This document shows, piece by piece, positions 19,070 through 28,350 of a DNA stretch of 29,088 nt. How positions within the stretch are numbered: position 1 is the first letter of the stretch; every line of letters begins with the position of its first letter. The notes under the pieces were generated by a model. That model searched no databases. It was not told the origin of the DNA and worked only from the letters and a program-made list of their open reading frames with translations. Location of the stretch: positions 1 through 29,088 of the IMG/VR virus record IMGVR_UViG_3300017752_000101; one strand, 5' to 3'. This stretch comes from a virus. Position numbers and translations under genes: made by a program.

Positions 19070-21502
19070 ATGCAAATTTCATACAACACTAATAGTTCTT
19101 TTCCCAGTCAGGTAGTACCAGATGCAGAAAAAGCTACTTTAGAATATGGTCTTGCTGTAGGTAGAGCTATAGAAGGAGAGTGGTTCAGAAACTATAGAGG
19201 TGGGGCAATGGGTAGTGGCTATGCCATTAACTATAATAACTATCATAACTTAAGGCTTTACGCAAGAGGCGAACAGTCTGTACAAAAATATAAAGATGAA
19301 TTAGCAATTAATGGAGATTTGTCTTATTTAAATATAGACTGGAAACCAGTACCTGTTATTGCTAAATTTGTAGATATAGTTGTTAATGGTATGTCAGAAA
19401 AGTCTTACGAGTTAAAAGCTTTTGCAGTAGATCCATTTTCAATACAACAAAGAACTAAATACGCTAGAGATTTAATGCGTGATGTTCAAGAAAGAGAATT
19501 AGCAGAACAAGTTAATCAAACATTAGGTATAACCATTACGTCACCTCAATTTAAAGAATTAGGACTAGAGTCCGATGAAGAAGTTAAACTACATTTACAA
19601 CTAGATTATAAGCAGTCTGTAGAAATAGCAGAAGAAGAATTATTAGAAGATGTGCTAAATAGAAATAAATACGATTTAACTAGAAGAAGATTAGCTCAAG
19701 ATTTGACAGTGTTAGGAATAGGTGCTGTAAAAACTAACTGGAGTAAAGAAAAAGGTATAATAGTAGATTATGTTGATCCTGCTACACTAATATATTCTTA
19801 CACAGATGATCCTAATTTTGAAGACATATATTACGTAGGAGAAGTTAAAAGCATAAATTTAGCTGATTTAAAAACTCAATTTCCATATCTTTCAGATGAG
19901 GAAATGGAACAAATACAAAAATATCCTGGCAATTCAGAATATCTAAGAAACTGGAGTGGTAGAAACGATCAACAAACAGTTCAAGTTATGTATTTTGAAT
20001 ATAAAACTTATTCTGATCAAGTATTTAAAGTTAAAAAAACAGCTACAGGACTGGAAAAAGCTTTAGAAAAACCTGATACTTTTAACCCGCCTGAAAATGA
20101 TAATTTTGAAGTTGTATCTAGAACTATAGAAACTTTATATAGTGGAGCTAAAATATTAGGTCACCCTCTTATGTTGAAATGGGGATTAGCTGAAAACATG
20201 ACAAGACCTTTTGCTGATACAACTAGAGTTAAAATGAATTATAACATATGTGCTCCTAGGATGTATAAAGGCCGTATAGAGTCAGTGGTTAGTAGAATTA
20301 CAGGTTTTGCTGACATGATACAGTTGACTCATTTAAAGATACAACAAGTATTAGCTAGAATGGTACCTGATGGTGTATTCTTAGATATGGATGGTTTAGC
20401 TGAGGTTGATTTAGGTAATGGTACAAATTATAATCCAGCTGAAGCTTTAAACATGTATTTTCAAACTGGTAGTATAGTTGGTAGAAGTTTAACTCAAGAT
20501 GGTGATCCTAACAGAGGTAAAGTTCCAATACAAGAATTACAAACTGGATCTGGTGGTGGTAAAATAAATACGCTAATACAAACTTATCAATATTATTTAC
20601 AGATGATAAGAGATGTAACAGGTTTAAATGAAGCTAGAGACGGTTCAACTCCTGGTAAAGATACGTTAGTAGGATTACAAAAGTTAGCCGCTAATGCATC
20701 TAATACAGCAACTAGACATTTAGTACAAGCGATGTCGTATCTAACTGTTAGAACAGCAGAAAATGTATCATTAAGAATAAGCGACTCATTAGAATTTCCT
20801 TTTACAAAGCAAGCTTTAGAGAATAGTATATCAAGATATAATCTAGCTACTTTATCAGAAATAAGCGATTTAAATCTTCATGATTTTGGAATATTTATAG
20901 AGCTAGAACCAGACGAAGAGCAACAAGCTCAATTAGAAAAGAATATCCAAATAGCTTTACAATCTGGAGGAATAGATTTAGAAGATGCTATAGATCTTAG
21001 AGAGATAAAGAATATTAAGTTAGCAAATCAAATGCTAAAAGAAAGAAGAAGAAGAAAAGCAGAAAGAGATCAAAGAAATCAACAGGCTAATATTCAAGCA
21101 CAGGCAGAAGCAAACGCTAAAGCTACAGAAGCATCGGCATTAGCAGAGTTACAAAAGCAACAAGGTATAGCAGAAACTACAGTAAATGTTGAAAAAGCTA
21201 AATCTCAACTAGATATAAGTGAGATGATGAAAAAAGCTGAAATAGATAAGCAGTTGATGGAACTTAAGTTTAGTTATGATATGCAATTAAAACAAATGGA
21301 CTTGCAAGAAATAGCTACAAGAGAAAAATTTATTGAAGATAGAAAAGATAAAAGAACAAAACTAGAAGGAACTCAACAAAGTAAAATGATTAGTCAAAGA
21401 GCTAATAACTCTGCGTCTATTGACTTTGAAGATCCTTTTAACTCTTTGGTTGATTCAACACAAGGAGTTACACCTAGCATTGGTGGTGAGCAACCAATGT
21501 AA
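19070..21502 (+). CDS. Portal protein (810 aa)
   Basis: The dodecameric portal forms the DNA gate at one capsid vertex. It begins MQISYNTNSSFPSQVVPDAE and has the expected alpha/beta clip and wing regions, with WSKEKGIIVDYVDPATLIYS typical of portal cores. It also has a long helical crown: residues about 620-740 are charged, Gln/Lys/Glu-rich coiled coil (ANIQAQAEANAKATEASALA), then a polar tail. Position immediately after TerL and before scaffold and capsid supports the call. Length is about that of crAss-like portals and longer than most podovirus portals. Confidence 0.85.
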   Translation: MQISYNTNSSFPSQVVPDAEKATLEYGLAVGRAIEGEWFRNYRGGAMGSGYAINYNNYHNLRLYARGEQSVQKYKDELAINGDLSYLNIDWKPVPVIAKFVDIVVNGMSEKSYELKAFAVDPFSIQQRTKYARDLMRDVQERELAEQVNQTLGITITSPQFKELGLESDEEVKLHLQLDYKQSVEIAEEELLEDVLNRNKYDLTRRRLAQDLTVLGIGAVKTNWSKEKGIIVDYVDPATLIYSYTDDPNFEDIYYVGEVKSINLADLKTQFPYLSDEEMEQIQKYPGNSEYLRNWSGRNDQQTVQVMYFEYKTYSDQVFKVKKTATGLEKALEKPDTFNPPENDNFEVVSRTIETLYSGAKILGHPLMLKWGLAENMTRPFADTTRVKMNYNICAPRMYKGRIESVVSRITGFADMIQLTHLKIQQVLARMVPDGVFLDMDGLAEVDLGNGTNYNPAEALNMYFQTGSIVGRSLTQDGDPNRGKVPIQELQTGSGGGKINTLIQTYQYYLQMIRDVTGLNEARDGSTPGKDTLVGLQKLAANASNTATRHLVQAMSYLTVRTAENVSLRISDSLEFPFTKQALENSISRYNLATLSEISDLNLHDFGIFIELEPDEEQQAQLEKNIQIALQSGGIDLEDAIDLREIKNIKLANQMLKERRRRKAERDQRNQQANIQAQAEANAKATEASALAELQKQQGIAETTVNVEKAKSQLDISEMMKKAEIDKQLMELKFSYDMQLKQMDLQEIATREKFIEDRKDKRTKLEGTQQSKMISQRANNSASIDFEDPFNSLVDSTQGVTPSIGGEQPM

Positions 21503-21524
21503 TTATTAATTATTATATTATATT

Positions 21525-22679
21525 ATGTCAGAAAAACTTAAAGAAGAGAAGGTTGAACCTTTAAAAATTAAAAAACCTTCTTTTAAAAAAATAGAAAACA
21601 AAGAATACAAAGTAGATTTAACTAAAAAACCAGAAAATGCCGTTCAAGAGTCAAGCACAACGAAAGTGGATGTGGGCCAACGATCCGCAGATGGCGAGAA
21701 AGTGGGAGAAACACACGAAAAACAAACCACTGCCGTTGAGGGTAAAGAAGAAGAAATAAAATCTCCTATTACAGAAATAGTAGAAGAAAAAACTGATGAG
21801 CTTGAAAGAGAAGTAAAAGAAGCTAAAAGAGACGAAAAATTATTAGGTAAGCAATTACCTGAAAATATTGAAAAACTAGTTTCATTTATGGAAGAAACTG
21901 GTGGAACAGTTGAAGATTATGTTAGATTAAATGCTGATTACAGCAAAGTAGATAATGACACATTGCTACAAGAGTATTACAAGCAAACAAAACCACATTT
22001 AGATAGAGAAGAAATAAACTTTTTATTAGAAGATAAATTTTCTTTTGACGAAGATGTGGATGATGAAAAAGAAATTAAATTAAAGCGGTTAGCCGCTAAA
22101 GAAGAAATTGCTAAAGCCAAAAACTTTTTGGAAGAAACAAAGAGTAAATATTACGACGAAATCAAGTTGAGACCCGGCGTAACTCAAGAACAACAAAAAG
22201 CTATGGACTTTTTCAATAGATACAACAAAGAACAAAAAGTAGCTGAAGAGCGACATGATAGATTTGTAGAGCAGACAAATAAAATATTTTCTGATGAATT
22301 CAAAGGTTTTGAATTTAATCTTGCAGAAAAGAAGTTTCATTATAATGTTCAAAACACATCTAATGTTGTTGAAAAACAGTCAAACTTAAACACTTTTGTT
22401 AAGAAGTTCTTAAACAATGAGGGTGAAGTTGTTGATGCTGTAGGTTATCACAAAGCTATGTACGCCGCTGATAACGCAGATACTATTGCTAATCATTTTT
22501 ATGAGCAAGGCAAAGCCGATGCTTTAAAAGATGTTATGGCTAAATCTAAAAATATAACAAATGAACCTAGGCCACAAGCTGGAGGTGATGTGTTTGTTAA
22601 TGGTTTAAAAGTAAGAGCAATTAGTGGTGCAGATAGTTCTAAGTTGAAATTTAAAGTAAAAAATAAAAACAACAACTAA
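21525..22679 (+). CDS. Putative capsid scaffolding protein (384 aa)
   Basis: A highly charged, helical and partly disordered protein between portal and major capsid protein, the standard scaffold position. Residues about 1-110 are Glu/Lys-rich and disordered. The middle has helical DYVRLNADYSKVDNDTLLQE and KRLAAKEEIAKAKNFLEETK. The C-terminus is basic (SSKLKFKVKNKNNN), as expected of capsid-binding tails of scaffolds. There is no protease motif, so it is not a protease-scaffold fusion. The AT-only leader TATTATATTATATT precedes the ATG. Confidence 0.75.
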   Translation: MSEKLKEEKVEPLKIKKPSFKKIENKEYKVDLTKKPENAVQESSTTKVDVGQRSADGEKVGETHEKQTTAVEGKEEEIKSPITEIVEEKTDELEREVKEAKRDEKLLGKQLPENIEKLVSFMEETGGTVEDYVRLNADYSKVDNDTLLQEYYKQTKPHLDREEINFLLEDKFSFDEDVDDEKEIKLKRLAAKEEIAKAKNFLEETKSKYYDEIKLRPGVTQEQQKAMDFFNRYNKEQKVAEERHDRFVEQTNKIFSDEFKGFEFNLAEKKFHYNVQNTSNVVEKQSNLNTFVKKFLNNEGEVVDAVGYHKAMYAADNADTIANHFYEQGKADALKDVMAKSKNITNEPRPQAGGDVFVNGLKVRAISGADSSKLKFKVKNKNNN

Positions 22680-22690
22680 AAACATAAAAC

Positions 22691-24166
22691 ATGAGTTTTA
22701 ACATAGGTGGGTCTTTTCCCGCATCAATCGTACCTATGCCAAGCAAAGTTACTGTACAAGACAATTATATTGACTTTCAGGAAGCTGGTTTTGCACAATG
22801 GTCACAACAATATCTACCTGAGCTTTATGAAGCTGAGATAGAAAGATACGGAAACCGAACAATCGGAGGTTTCTTGAGAATGGTAGGCGCTGAAATGCCT
22901 ATGACATCTGATCAAGTAATTTGGTCTGAACAAAATAGACTACACATTGCTTATGACACTGTTCAATTAGCAAATGGTGGTGGTGGTTTTCCTGAAGTTA
23001 CAGCAACTATTACTAAAGGTGCTAGTAACCCTACTACTTCTGGTATTAGAGTTGGTGCTACAATTTTAGTTTCTGATAACGCTACTGGTTTAGTTACTAC
23101 TAAATTATTAGTAACTGCTTTAGCTAACAACGGATATACATTAACATGTCACGCATATGAAGGAGGAGCTTTACCAGGTGCTTTAGTAACTGGTGCTGGT
23201 TCTAACAGTTTATTTGTTTATGGTTCTATGTTTCCAAAAGGAAGTCAAGGAATGGAAGGAGCTCTTGAGCCACAGTTAACTACTTTTAAAAATTCTCCAA
23301 TTATCATGAAAGATAATTATGAGATAAGTGGTTCTGATGCTGCTCAAATTGGCTGGATCGAAGTTGCTACTGAAGACGGAACTTCTGGATACTTATGGTA
23401 TTTAAAAGCTGAATCTGAAACTAGATTAAGGTTTCAAGATTATCTAGAAATGGCAATGGTAGAATCTGTACCTAATGACAATGCTGCTACTTTTGGAACT
23501 AATTTTGGTCCTACTGGAGCAAATGGTTCTGCTATATATGGAAGTACTGGTTTATTTTCTGCTATAGAAACTAATGGAAATGTATACTCTGGTTTTGCTG
23601 GAGCTGCTGCTCCTGGTTCTGGTGCTTTAGGTGATTTTGATGAAATACTTAAAAACTTAGACAAGCAAGGTGCTATTGAAGAAAACATGCTTTTCTTATC
23701 TAGAGCTACTGCTCTTGATTTTGACGATATGTTAGCTGCTACTAACGGTGGATTTGCTTCTACTCAAGCTGCTTCTTATGGTTTATTCGAGAATGATGGC
23801 GACATGGCATTAAACTTTGGATTTTCTGGATTCAGAAGAGGTTCTTATGACTTCTATAAAACTGACTGGAAATATCTAAATGATGCTACTACTAGAGGTC
23901 TTGATAATGAGATTGATGGTGTAATGGTACCGGCTGGTACTACTACAGTATACGATCAAATGCTAGGATCTAATATCAGACGTCCTTTCTTACACGTAAG
24001 ATATAGAGCTTCTGAAACTGAAGATCGTAGAATGAAGTCTTGGATCACTGGATCTGTTGGTGGTGCTTTCACTTCTGATTTAGATACAATGAGAGTAAAC
24101 TTCTTATCTGAAAGATGTTTAGTTACTCAAGCTGCTAACAATTTCGTATTGTTTAAAGGAGCTTAA
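22691..24166 (+). CDS. Major capsid protein (491 aa)
   Basis: Starts MSFNIGGSFPASIVPMPSKV. The order DNYIDFQEAGFAQWSQQYLP, then YGNRTIGGFLRMVGAEMPMT and WSEQNRLHIAYDT, matches the N-terminal arm and spine-helix pattern I associate with crAss-like and marine Bacteroidota phage capsid proteins of HK97 fold. Gene order (terminase, portal, scaffold, this) agrees. Codon usage shifts toward GCT, ACT and GGT compared with neighbours, which fits very high expression. It is followed by the strongest hairpin in the window, a terminator, consistent with a highly expressed monocistronic or operon-ending transcript. Confidence 0.85.
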   Translation: MSFNIGGSFPASIVPMPSKVTVQDNYIDFQEAGFAQWSQQYLPELYEAEIERYGNRTIGGFLRMVGAEMPMTSDQVIWSEQNRLHIAYDTVQLANGGGGFPEVTATITKGASNPTTSGIRVGATILVSDNATGLVTTKLLVTALANNGYTLTCHAYEGGALPGALVTGAGSNSLFVYGSMFPKGSQGMEGALEPQLTTFKNSPIIMKDNYEISGSDAAQIGWIEVATEDGTSGYLWYLKAESETRLRFQDYLEMAMVESVPNDNAATFGTNFGPTGANGSAIYGSTGLFSAIETNGNVYSGFAGAAAPGSGALGDFDEILKNLDKQGAIEENMLFLSRATALDFDDMLAATNGGFASTQAASYGLFENDGDMALNFGFSGFRRGSYDFYKTDWKYLNDATTRGLDNEIDGVMVPAGTTTVYDQMLGSNIRRPFLHVRYRASETEDRRMKSWITGSVGGAFTSDLDTMRVNFLSERCLVTQAANNFVLFKGA

Positions 24167-24178
24167 ATAGTATATAAT

Positions 24179-24203
24179 GTGGGGAGCAATCCCCACTTTA
24201 TTA
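24179..24203 (+). terminator. Intrinsic terminator after capsid gene
   Basis: GTGGGGA (24179-24185), GNRA-type loop GCAA, then TCCCCAC (24190-24196): a perfect seven-base, mostly G-C stem, followed by TTTATTAAT. It lies 12 bases after the capsid gene stop. The T-run is short, so partial read-through into the next genes is likely. Confidence 0.8.
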
Positions 24204-24223
24204 ATCTTTAAATAATAAAAATT

Positions 24224-24595
24224 ATGGCAAGTAGAATTAAATTTCCTTACAATGGAACTACAACAGCTGTTAGCCCTGACAACGCAAATACGACTTTGTC
24301 GTTAAACGTAGATGGTGCTTATGCTGTTACCCAAGATAGTGGAAATCTTTTCGTTCATTACGAAGATACAATGGGAGGTGGCAAATCACTAAAAGTGGAG
24401 CTAGATTACGTTGGATCAAAAGCTATCATCGCAGATGCAGCAAGACTAATGAATCTTATAAAAACAGTTCAACAACAACCTGGTAGTTGTCCTATATTTA
24501 AACTAACTGACGACGTCCCTGGTGTATCTACACCTGCAAACTTTAGACTAGAAAAGCAAACGCCTTTCACAGCTCTTAGAGGAGACGCGGTATAA
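24224..24595 (+). CDS. Small head-associated protein (123 aa)
   Basis: MASRIKFPYNGTTTAVSPDN begins a beta-rich, soluble protein with SLKVELDYVGSKAIIADAAR in its centre and a PIFKLTDDVPG / FRLEKQTPF end. No family is recognised. It follows the capsid gene and terminator and precedes a GxGY-containing protein, so a decoration or head-completion role is plausible from context alone. Confidence 0.55.
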   Translation: MASRIKFPYNGTTTAVSPDNANTTLSLNVDGAYAVTQDSGNLFVHYEDTMGGGKSLKVELDYVGSKAIIADAARLMNLIKTVQQQPGSCPIFKLTDDVPGVSTPANFRLEKQTPFTALRGDAV

Positions 24596-24605
24596 AACAA
24601 TTATT

Positions 24606-25247
24606 ATGGGTTATATATTAGTACCAATAGACAAAGATCAACCATTAGCTACTTCAGCTCTTAAAAATGTTGCTAACGCTACTGGCGGTGGCACGGTTAC
24701 TGGAACTGGAGCGTCAGCTGCTCAAGATTTAACTGCTGTTACAGGAGTTGGATCAGGTGGAAAAGTAACAGTTGCAAAAGGTGGTGATGCTACTATAGCA
24801 ACTGCTACTATAACAGTTACTGTAGCAGGTGATAACTACTCTATAGGAGATGTTGTTTCAATACCAGCTATTACAGGTGGTACCGCAACAAAAACTGATG
24901 CGGTAGCATTTTACACTATAGTTGATGGAGACTTAATTGGAGATTCAACTGATCAAACAATACCAGTTGGTGATGTGTTATTTGCACAGCCAAATGATGA
25001 CGATGAAGTTGATTTAATTACAAGAAACTGGAATACTGGAACTAACGGTGGCGCTAACGCAGATGTCACTAGTTACACTATTAAAGTTACTGGTGGTGCA
25101 GCTATATCTGACGAGGGTGATTTAGCTTATGACGCTGATGGCGCATTAGTTAAAGAAGCTCAAGGGCATTTAGTGCCTGAGATAGTTTGGAACTCTGCTG
25201 TTGTAGACAGCGGTAATTCTGGACTTAGCGTTACTTATACTGACTAA
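24606..25247 (+). CDS. Beta-rich structural protein, possible decoration protein (213 aa)
   Basis: MGYILVPIDKDQPLATSALK is followed by a Gly/Thr/Ala-rich stretch (ATGGGTVTGTGASAAQDLTA) and a repeat unit VTVAGDNYSIGDVVSIPAIT of the GxxYxxGDxV type seen in the products at 14974 and 26930. A tail PVGDVLFAQPNDDDEVDLIT and a C-terminal VSVTYTD-like strand complete it. No enzymatic motif. It is followed by an intrinsic terminator. Confidence 0.55.
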   Translation: MGYILVPIDKDQPLATSALKNVANATGGGTVTGTGASAAQDLTAVTGVGSGGKVTVAKGGDATIATATITVTVAGDNYSIGDVVSIPAITGGTATKTDAVAFYTIVDGDLIGDSTDQTIPVGDVLFAQPNDDDEVDLITRNWNTGTNGGANADVTSYTIKVTGGAAISDEGDLAYDADGALVKEAQGHLVPEIVWNSAVVDSGNSGLSVTYTD

Positions 25248-25253
25248 AAAAAT

Positions 25254-25281
25254 AAAGATCCCGTTTCGGCGGGGTCTTTTT
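25254..25281 (+). terminator. Intrinsic terminator
   Basis: AAAGATCCCG (25254-25263), loop TTTCGG, CGGGGTCTTT (25270-25279) make a ten-base stem with one T-G wobble, extending into TTTTT. It lies seven bases after the preceding stop. Confidence 0.9.
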
Positions 25282-25303
25282 ATTTATTATATTATATTAT
25301 ATT

Positions 25304-26101
25304 ATGGAAACAAAAGAAAAGAAAAAGACTGCGCCAAAGGCTGCAGCAAAACCTGAAGTAAAAAAAGATCTTTGGGAATATAAAGATAGAAATTATTACT
25401 TAATGGGTAATAAAACGCCTTTAACATATACGTTACCTAGTAGGCACTCTCGTAGATTTAGTTTGGTTTGGTTTGATCCAGAGCTAGGTTATGAAAGAGA
25501 AATGAGATATGCTACTAATCAAAAATCTTGTTTTGTAGATGAACAACAAGGTCCTTGCACTTTAAAACATGTAGTTTTTGAAAAAGGTATGTTAACGGTC
25601 CCAAAACAACAAAGAAATTTGCAAGAGTTTTTAAATAAACATCCTCACAAAGGTATTATTTTTCAAGAATTTGATCCTGTTTTAGAAGCTGTTGATGAGT
25701 TAGAATATATAGAATACGAAATGACAGCCTTAAACTTAGCTTATGAAATGGATATAGATAAATCAGAAGCTATATTAAGAACAGAAATAGGTTCAGAAGT
25801 AAATAAATTAAGTTCTAAAGAGCTTAAGAGAGATATACTTTTATTTGCTAAAAGAAATCCAGTATTACTTATTTCATTAGCAGAAGATGAAAATGTAGAA
25901 CTTAGAAACTTTGCTATTGTAGCTAGAGAACAAGGAATTATTACTCTAGATGGTGATCAAAGAACATTTAAATGGGCGGCGAATGGTCGTAAATTAATGA
26001 CTACCCCATTTGATGAAAGTCCTTATTCAGCTATGGCTGCTTGGTTTAAAACCGATGAAGGACTTGAAGTTTATAACTCTATACAGAAAAAACTTAAATA
26101 A
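25304..26101 (+). CDS. Conserved head-region protein, unknown function (265 aa)
   Basis: A Lys/Ala-rich disordered N-terminus (METKEKKKTAPKAAAKPEVK) is followed by a folded domain with YTLPSRHSRRFSLVWFDPE and MRYATNQKSCFVDEQQGPCT (two Cys). A helical half follows (AVDELEYIEYEMTALNLAYE, ILRTEIGSEVNKLSSKELKR), then RTFKWAANGRKLMTTPFDES and AAWFKTDEGLEVYNSI. The WAANGRKLMT and AAWFKTDEG strings are patterns I recall from head modules of marine phages. The function is unknown, with no catalytic motif. An A/T-only (TATTA) leader separates it from the upstream terminator. Confidence 0.55.
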   Translation: METKEKKKTAPKAAAKPEVKKDLWEYKDRNYYLMGNKTPLTYTLPSRHSRRFSLVWFDPELGYEREMRYATNQKSCFVDEQQGPCTLKHVVFEKGMLTVPKQQRNLQEFLNKHPHKGIIFQEFDPVLEAVDELEYIEYEMTALNLAYEMDIDKSEAILRTEIGSEVNKLSSKELKRDILLFAKRNPVLLISLAEDENVELRNFAIVAREQGIITLDGDQRTFKWAANGRKLMTTPFDESPYSAMAAWFKTDEGLEVYNSIQKKLK

Positions 26102-26115
26102 CAAGTGATTATAAT

Positions 26116-26143
26116 AAAGGTGGTTTAATCGCCACCTTTTTTT
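26116..26143 (+). terminator. Intrinsic terminator
   Basis: AAAGGTGG (26116-26123), an eight-base loop, CCACCTTT (26132-26139) and T continuing to 26143 (seven T in a row). A perfect eight-base stem, extendable by a T-G pair. It lies 14 bases after the preceding stop and 12 before the next start, so the downstream gene needs read-through or a promoter in or after this site. Confidence 0.9.
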
Positions 26144-26155
26144 AAAAATATTAAT

Positions 26156-26923
26156 ATGGCAATAAACGTAAATACGGTATATACAACAGTACTTAGCATA
26201 TTGAATAAAGAGCAACGTGGTTATTTAACTCCAGATGAGTTTAATAAAGTTGCTACACAAGTTCAATTAGAAATATTTGAAAAGTTTTTTGAAGACTACA
26301 ACCAATATTTACGTATGCCAAAAACAGATGTTGATTATGCTTCACGTATGGATCACATATATGAAGAGTTTCAATTATTTATAGAAAGCAACTCAGCTTC
26401 AGCTGTAAATGGAAATATATATAATCAACCAATAGAAGGTACACCTGCTAATGCTAATCCTGTTCATAGACTAGGCTCTATAAACTATAATTTAGGCAAA
26501 GGTGCTCCTCAAATAGAATTAGTAGGTAGAAGCGAATATACACAGCAAACTCTATCACCGCTGACTTTACCTACTTCTAATTTTCCAATAGGTATATATA
26601 CTAATAATAAGATAACGGTTTATCCTCCTTCTACAGGAACACCAGCTGTAACTGATGTAACTTTTAATTATATTAGAAAACCAAAAGATGTTGTTTGGGC
26701 TTTTAGTATAGGTACAGCAGGTCAATATGTATATGAACCAACTACTACGGGAACTGGTGTTATTCCTAGTACTGGATCTGTAAATTTTGAGATAGATGAA
26801 ACTCAACAAACTGAAGTTATTCTTGAAATATTAAAATACTCTGGTGTTATAATAAGAGATCCACAAGTTATTCAAGCCGCAACAAGAGAGTTAGCGGAAG
26901 AAGAAGTAAATACAAAAAGATAA
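26156..26923 (+). CDS. Putative ring/neck or tail-stabilisation protein (255 aa)
   Basis: The helical N-terminus MAINVNTVYTTVLSILNKEQ followed by GYLTPDEFNKVATQVQLEIF recalls the first ring or connector proteins of crAss-like phages. After an Asn/Pro-rich linker, a beta region (PIGIYTNNKITVYPPSTG, then VTFNYIRKPKDVVWAFSIG) and a helical C-terminus (VILEILKYSGVIIRDPQVIQ) follow. It is in the position just before another ring-like gene and the muzzle-like gene, so a neck role is inferred. Confidence 0.6.
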   Translation: MAINVNTVYTTVLSILNKEQRGYLTPDEFNKVATQVQLEIFEKFFEDYNQYLRMPKTDVDYASRMDHIYEEFQLFIESNSASAVNGNIYNQPIEGTPANANPVHRLGSINYNLGKGAPQIELVGRSEYTQQTLSPLTLPTSNFPIGIYTNNKITVYPPSTGTPAVTDVTFNYIRKPKDVVWAFSIGTAGQYVYEPTTTGTGVIPSTGSVNFEIDETQQTEVILEILKYSGVIIRDPQVIQAATRELAEEEVNTKR

Positions 26924-26929
26924 TAAAAC

Positions 26930-28348
26930 ATGGGACTAATAAAACAAACAGCTTCACAATATTATGATGGTCAAGTAAATTATACTCCGGCAGCTGCTAA
27001 TAATACAAATGTTTTAACATGGCCTAATACAATGACTCCTTTAATATGGGATGCTACAGCCACTCAAACATCTATAGATAATTATAAAGTATTTGTAGAT
27101 AATGTTGAACAAACTATAGAAACATCACCTTATTTTTTAACAAGAAGTTTATCTACAACTATTGTTAACGGAGTATCAACTCAACAATTAACACTTACTT
27201 CAACTCCTGAAGTTACAGCAATTAACCAAACAGTTACAGGTGCTGGTTATCAAATTGGTAGTATTTCACAAACAACTGGAGGTAGTGGAACTGGATTAAG
27301 TATATTAATAAATAATACTAACGGTAATGGAACTATATATGAAGCAGGTTCTGGTTATACAAATGGAAATGTAGTAACACTAACAAGTGGTAACGGTGGT
27401 GCTAAAGTTGCTGTTACTGTTACTCAGACAGCTATACCAGCTGGATCAGATATAACAATTAAGCTTAATAATCCTTCTTTATGGGACAATTATAAAAGCT
27501 ATCAGTATACTAGCTTAATAGACATCGTAAATAACTTTATGGTTGCTTATGTAGGTACTGACAAAATAGTTCCTAGAGTTAAAAGATCTGATGTTATATT
27601 CCATGCTAAGCGAGGATTACAAGAGTTTAGCTACGATACTTTAAGAAGTGTTAAATCTCAAGAGTTAACAATACCACCAAGCTTATCTTTAGTCTTACCT
27701 CAAGATTATGTAAATTACGTTCAACTTTCTTATATAGACGATGCTGGTATAAAACATATTATATATCCGACCCGTTTGACTAGTAACCCTCAACAAGTAC
27801 CTTTACAAGATGACCAAGGTATTCCTACTCAAGATATATATGGTAATAATATACAAGCTGTTCAATCACTTACTAACAGCAGATGGAGAGCTGAAGATCA
27901 AGATTTATTAAATGGACAATTTAATTTAGATGCTCAGTCAAATCCTGGTGTTTATAATTGGGCTTGGTGGAAAATGGCTTATGGCCAAAGATATGGATTA
28001 AATCCAGAAACAACACAAACTAATGGATGGTTTACTATTGATGAAAGAAGAGGTGTGTTTGCTTTTAGTAGCAACTTAGCTAATAAGCTTATAATATTAG
28101 AATACATATCTGATGGTTTAGCGTATGATGAAGATACCAAAATACCTAAATTAGCTGAAGAAGCTTTATATATGTATATATTATATAATATAATAGCGGT
28201 AAGATCTAACTTTCCAGAGTACGTAGTTCAAAGATATAAAAGAGAAAAAAGTGCTAAACTAAGAAATGCTAAAATAAGATTAAGCAACATAAAATTAGAA
28301 GAATTTACTCAAGTTATGCGAGGCAAATCTAAATGGATTAAATTTTAA
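26930..28348 (+). CDS. Putative ring/tail-tubular protein with inserted GxGY repeats (472 aa)
   Basis: Residues about 93-170 are an inserted beta region with two GxGYxxG units (TGAGYQIGSISQTTGG and AGSGYTNGNVVTLTSGNGG). The rest looks like a neck/ring protein: RVKRSDVIFHAKRGLQEFSY, then WFTIDERRGVFAFSSNLANK and KLAEEALYMYILYNIIAVRS. The C-terminus KLRNAKIRLSNIKLEEFTQV followed by MRGKSKWIKF is a highly conserved ending in such phages. It is three bases before the muzzle-like gene. Together these suggest the connector between portal and tail. The exact ring is not determined. Confidence 0.65.
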   Translation: MGLIKQTASQYYDGQVNYTPAAANNTNVLTWPNTMTPLIWDATATQTSIDNYKVFVDNVEQTIETSPYFLTRSLSTTIVNGVSTQQLTLTSTPEVTAINQTVTGAGYQIGSISQTTGGSGTGLSILINNTNGNGTIYEAGSGYTNGNVVTLTSGNGGAKVAVTVTQTAIPAGSDITIKLNNPSLWDNYKSYQYTSLIDIVNNFMVAYVGTDKIVPRVKRSDVIFHAKRGLQEFSYDTLRSVKSQELTIPPSLSLVLPQDYVNYVQLSYIDDAGIKHIIYPTRLTSNPQQVPLQDDQGIPTQDIYGNNIQAVQSLTNSRWRAEDQDLLNGQFNLDAQSNPGVYNWAWWKMAYGQRYGLNPETTQTNGWFTIDERRGVFAFSSNLANKLIILEYISDGLAYDEDTKIPKLAEEALYMYILYNIIAVRSNFPEYVVQRYKREKSAKLRNAKIRLSNIKLEEFTQVMRGKSKWIKF

Positions 28349-28350
28349 AT

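Noticed and set aside
25286-25306. TATTA microsatellite before the 265-residue gene as a special repeat
   Set aside because: A/T-only leaders of this sort also precede other genes (e.g. 21511-21524), so it is an ordinary translation leader here.
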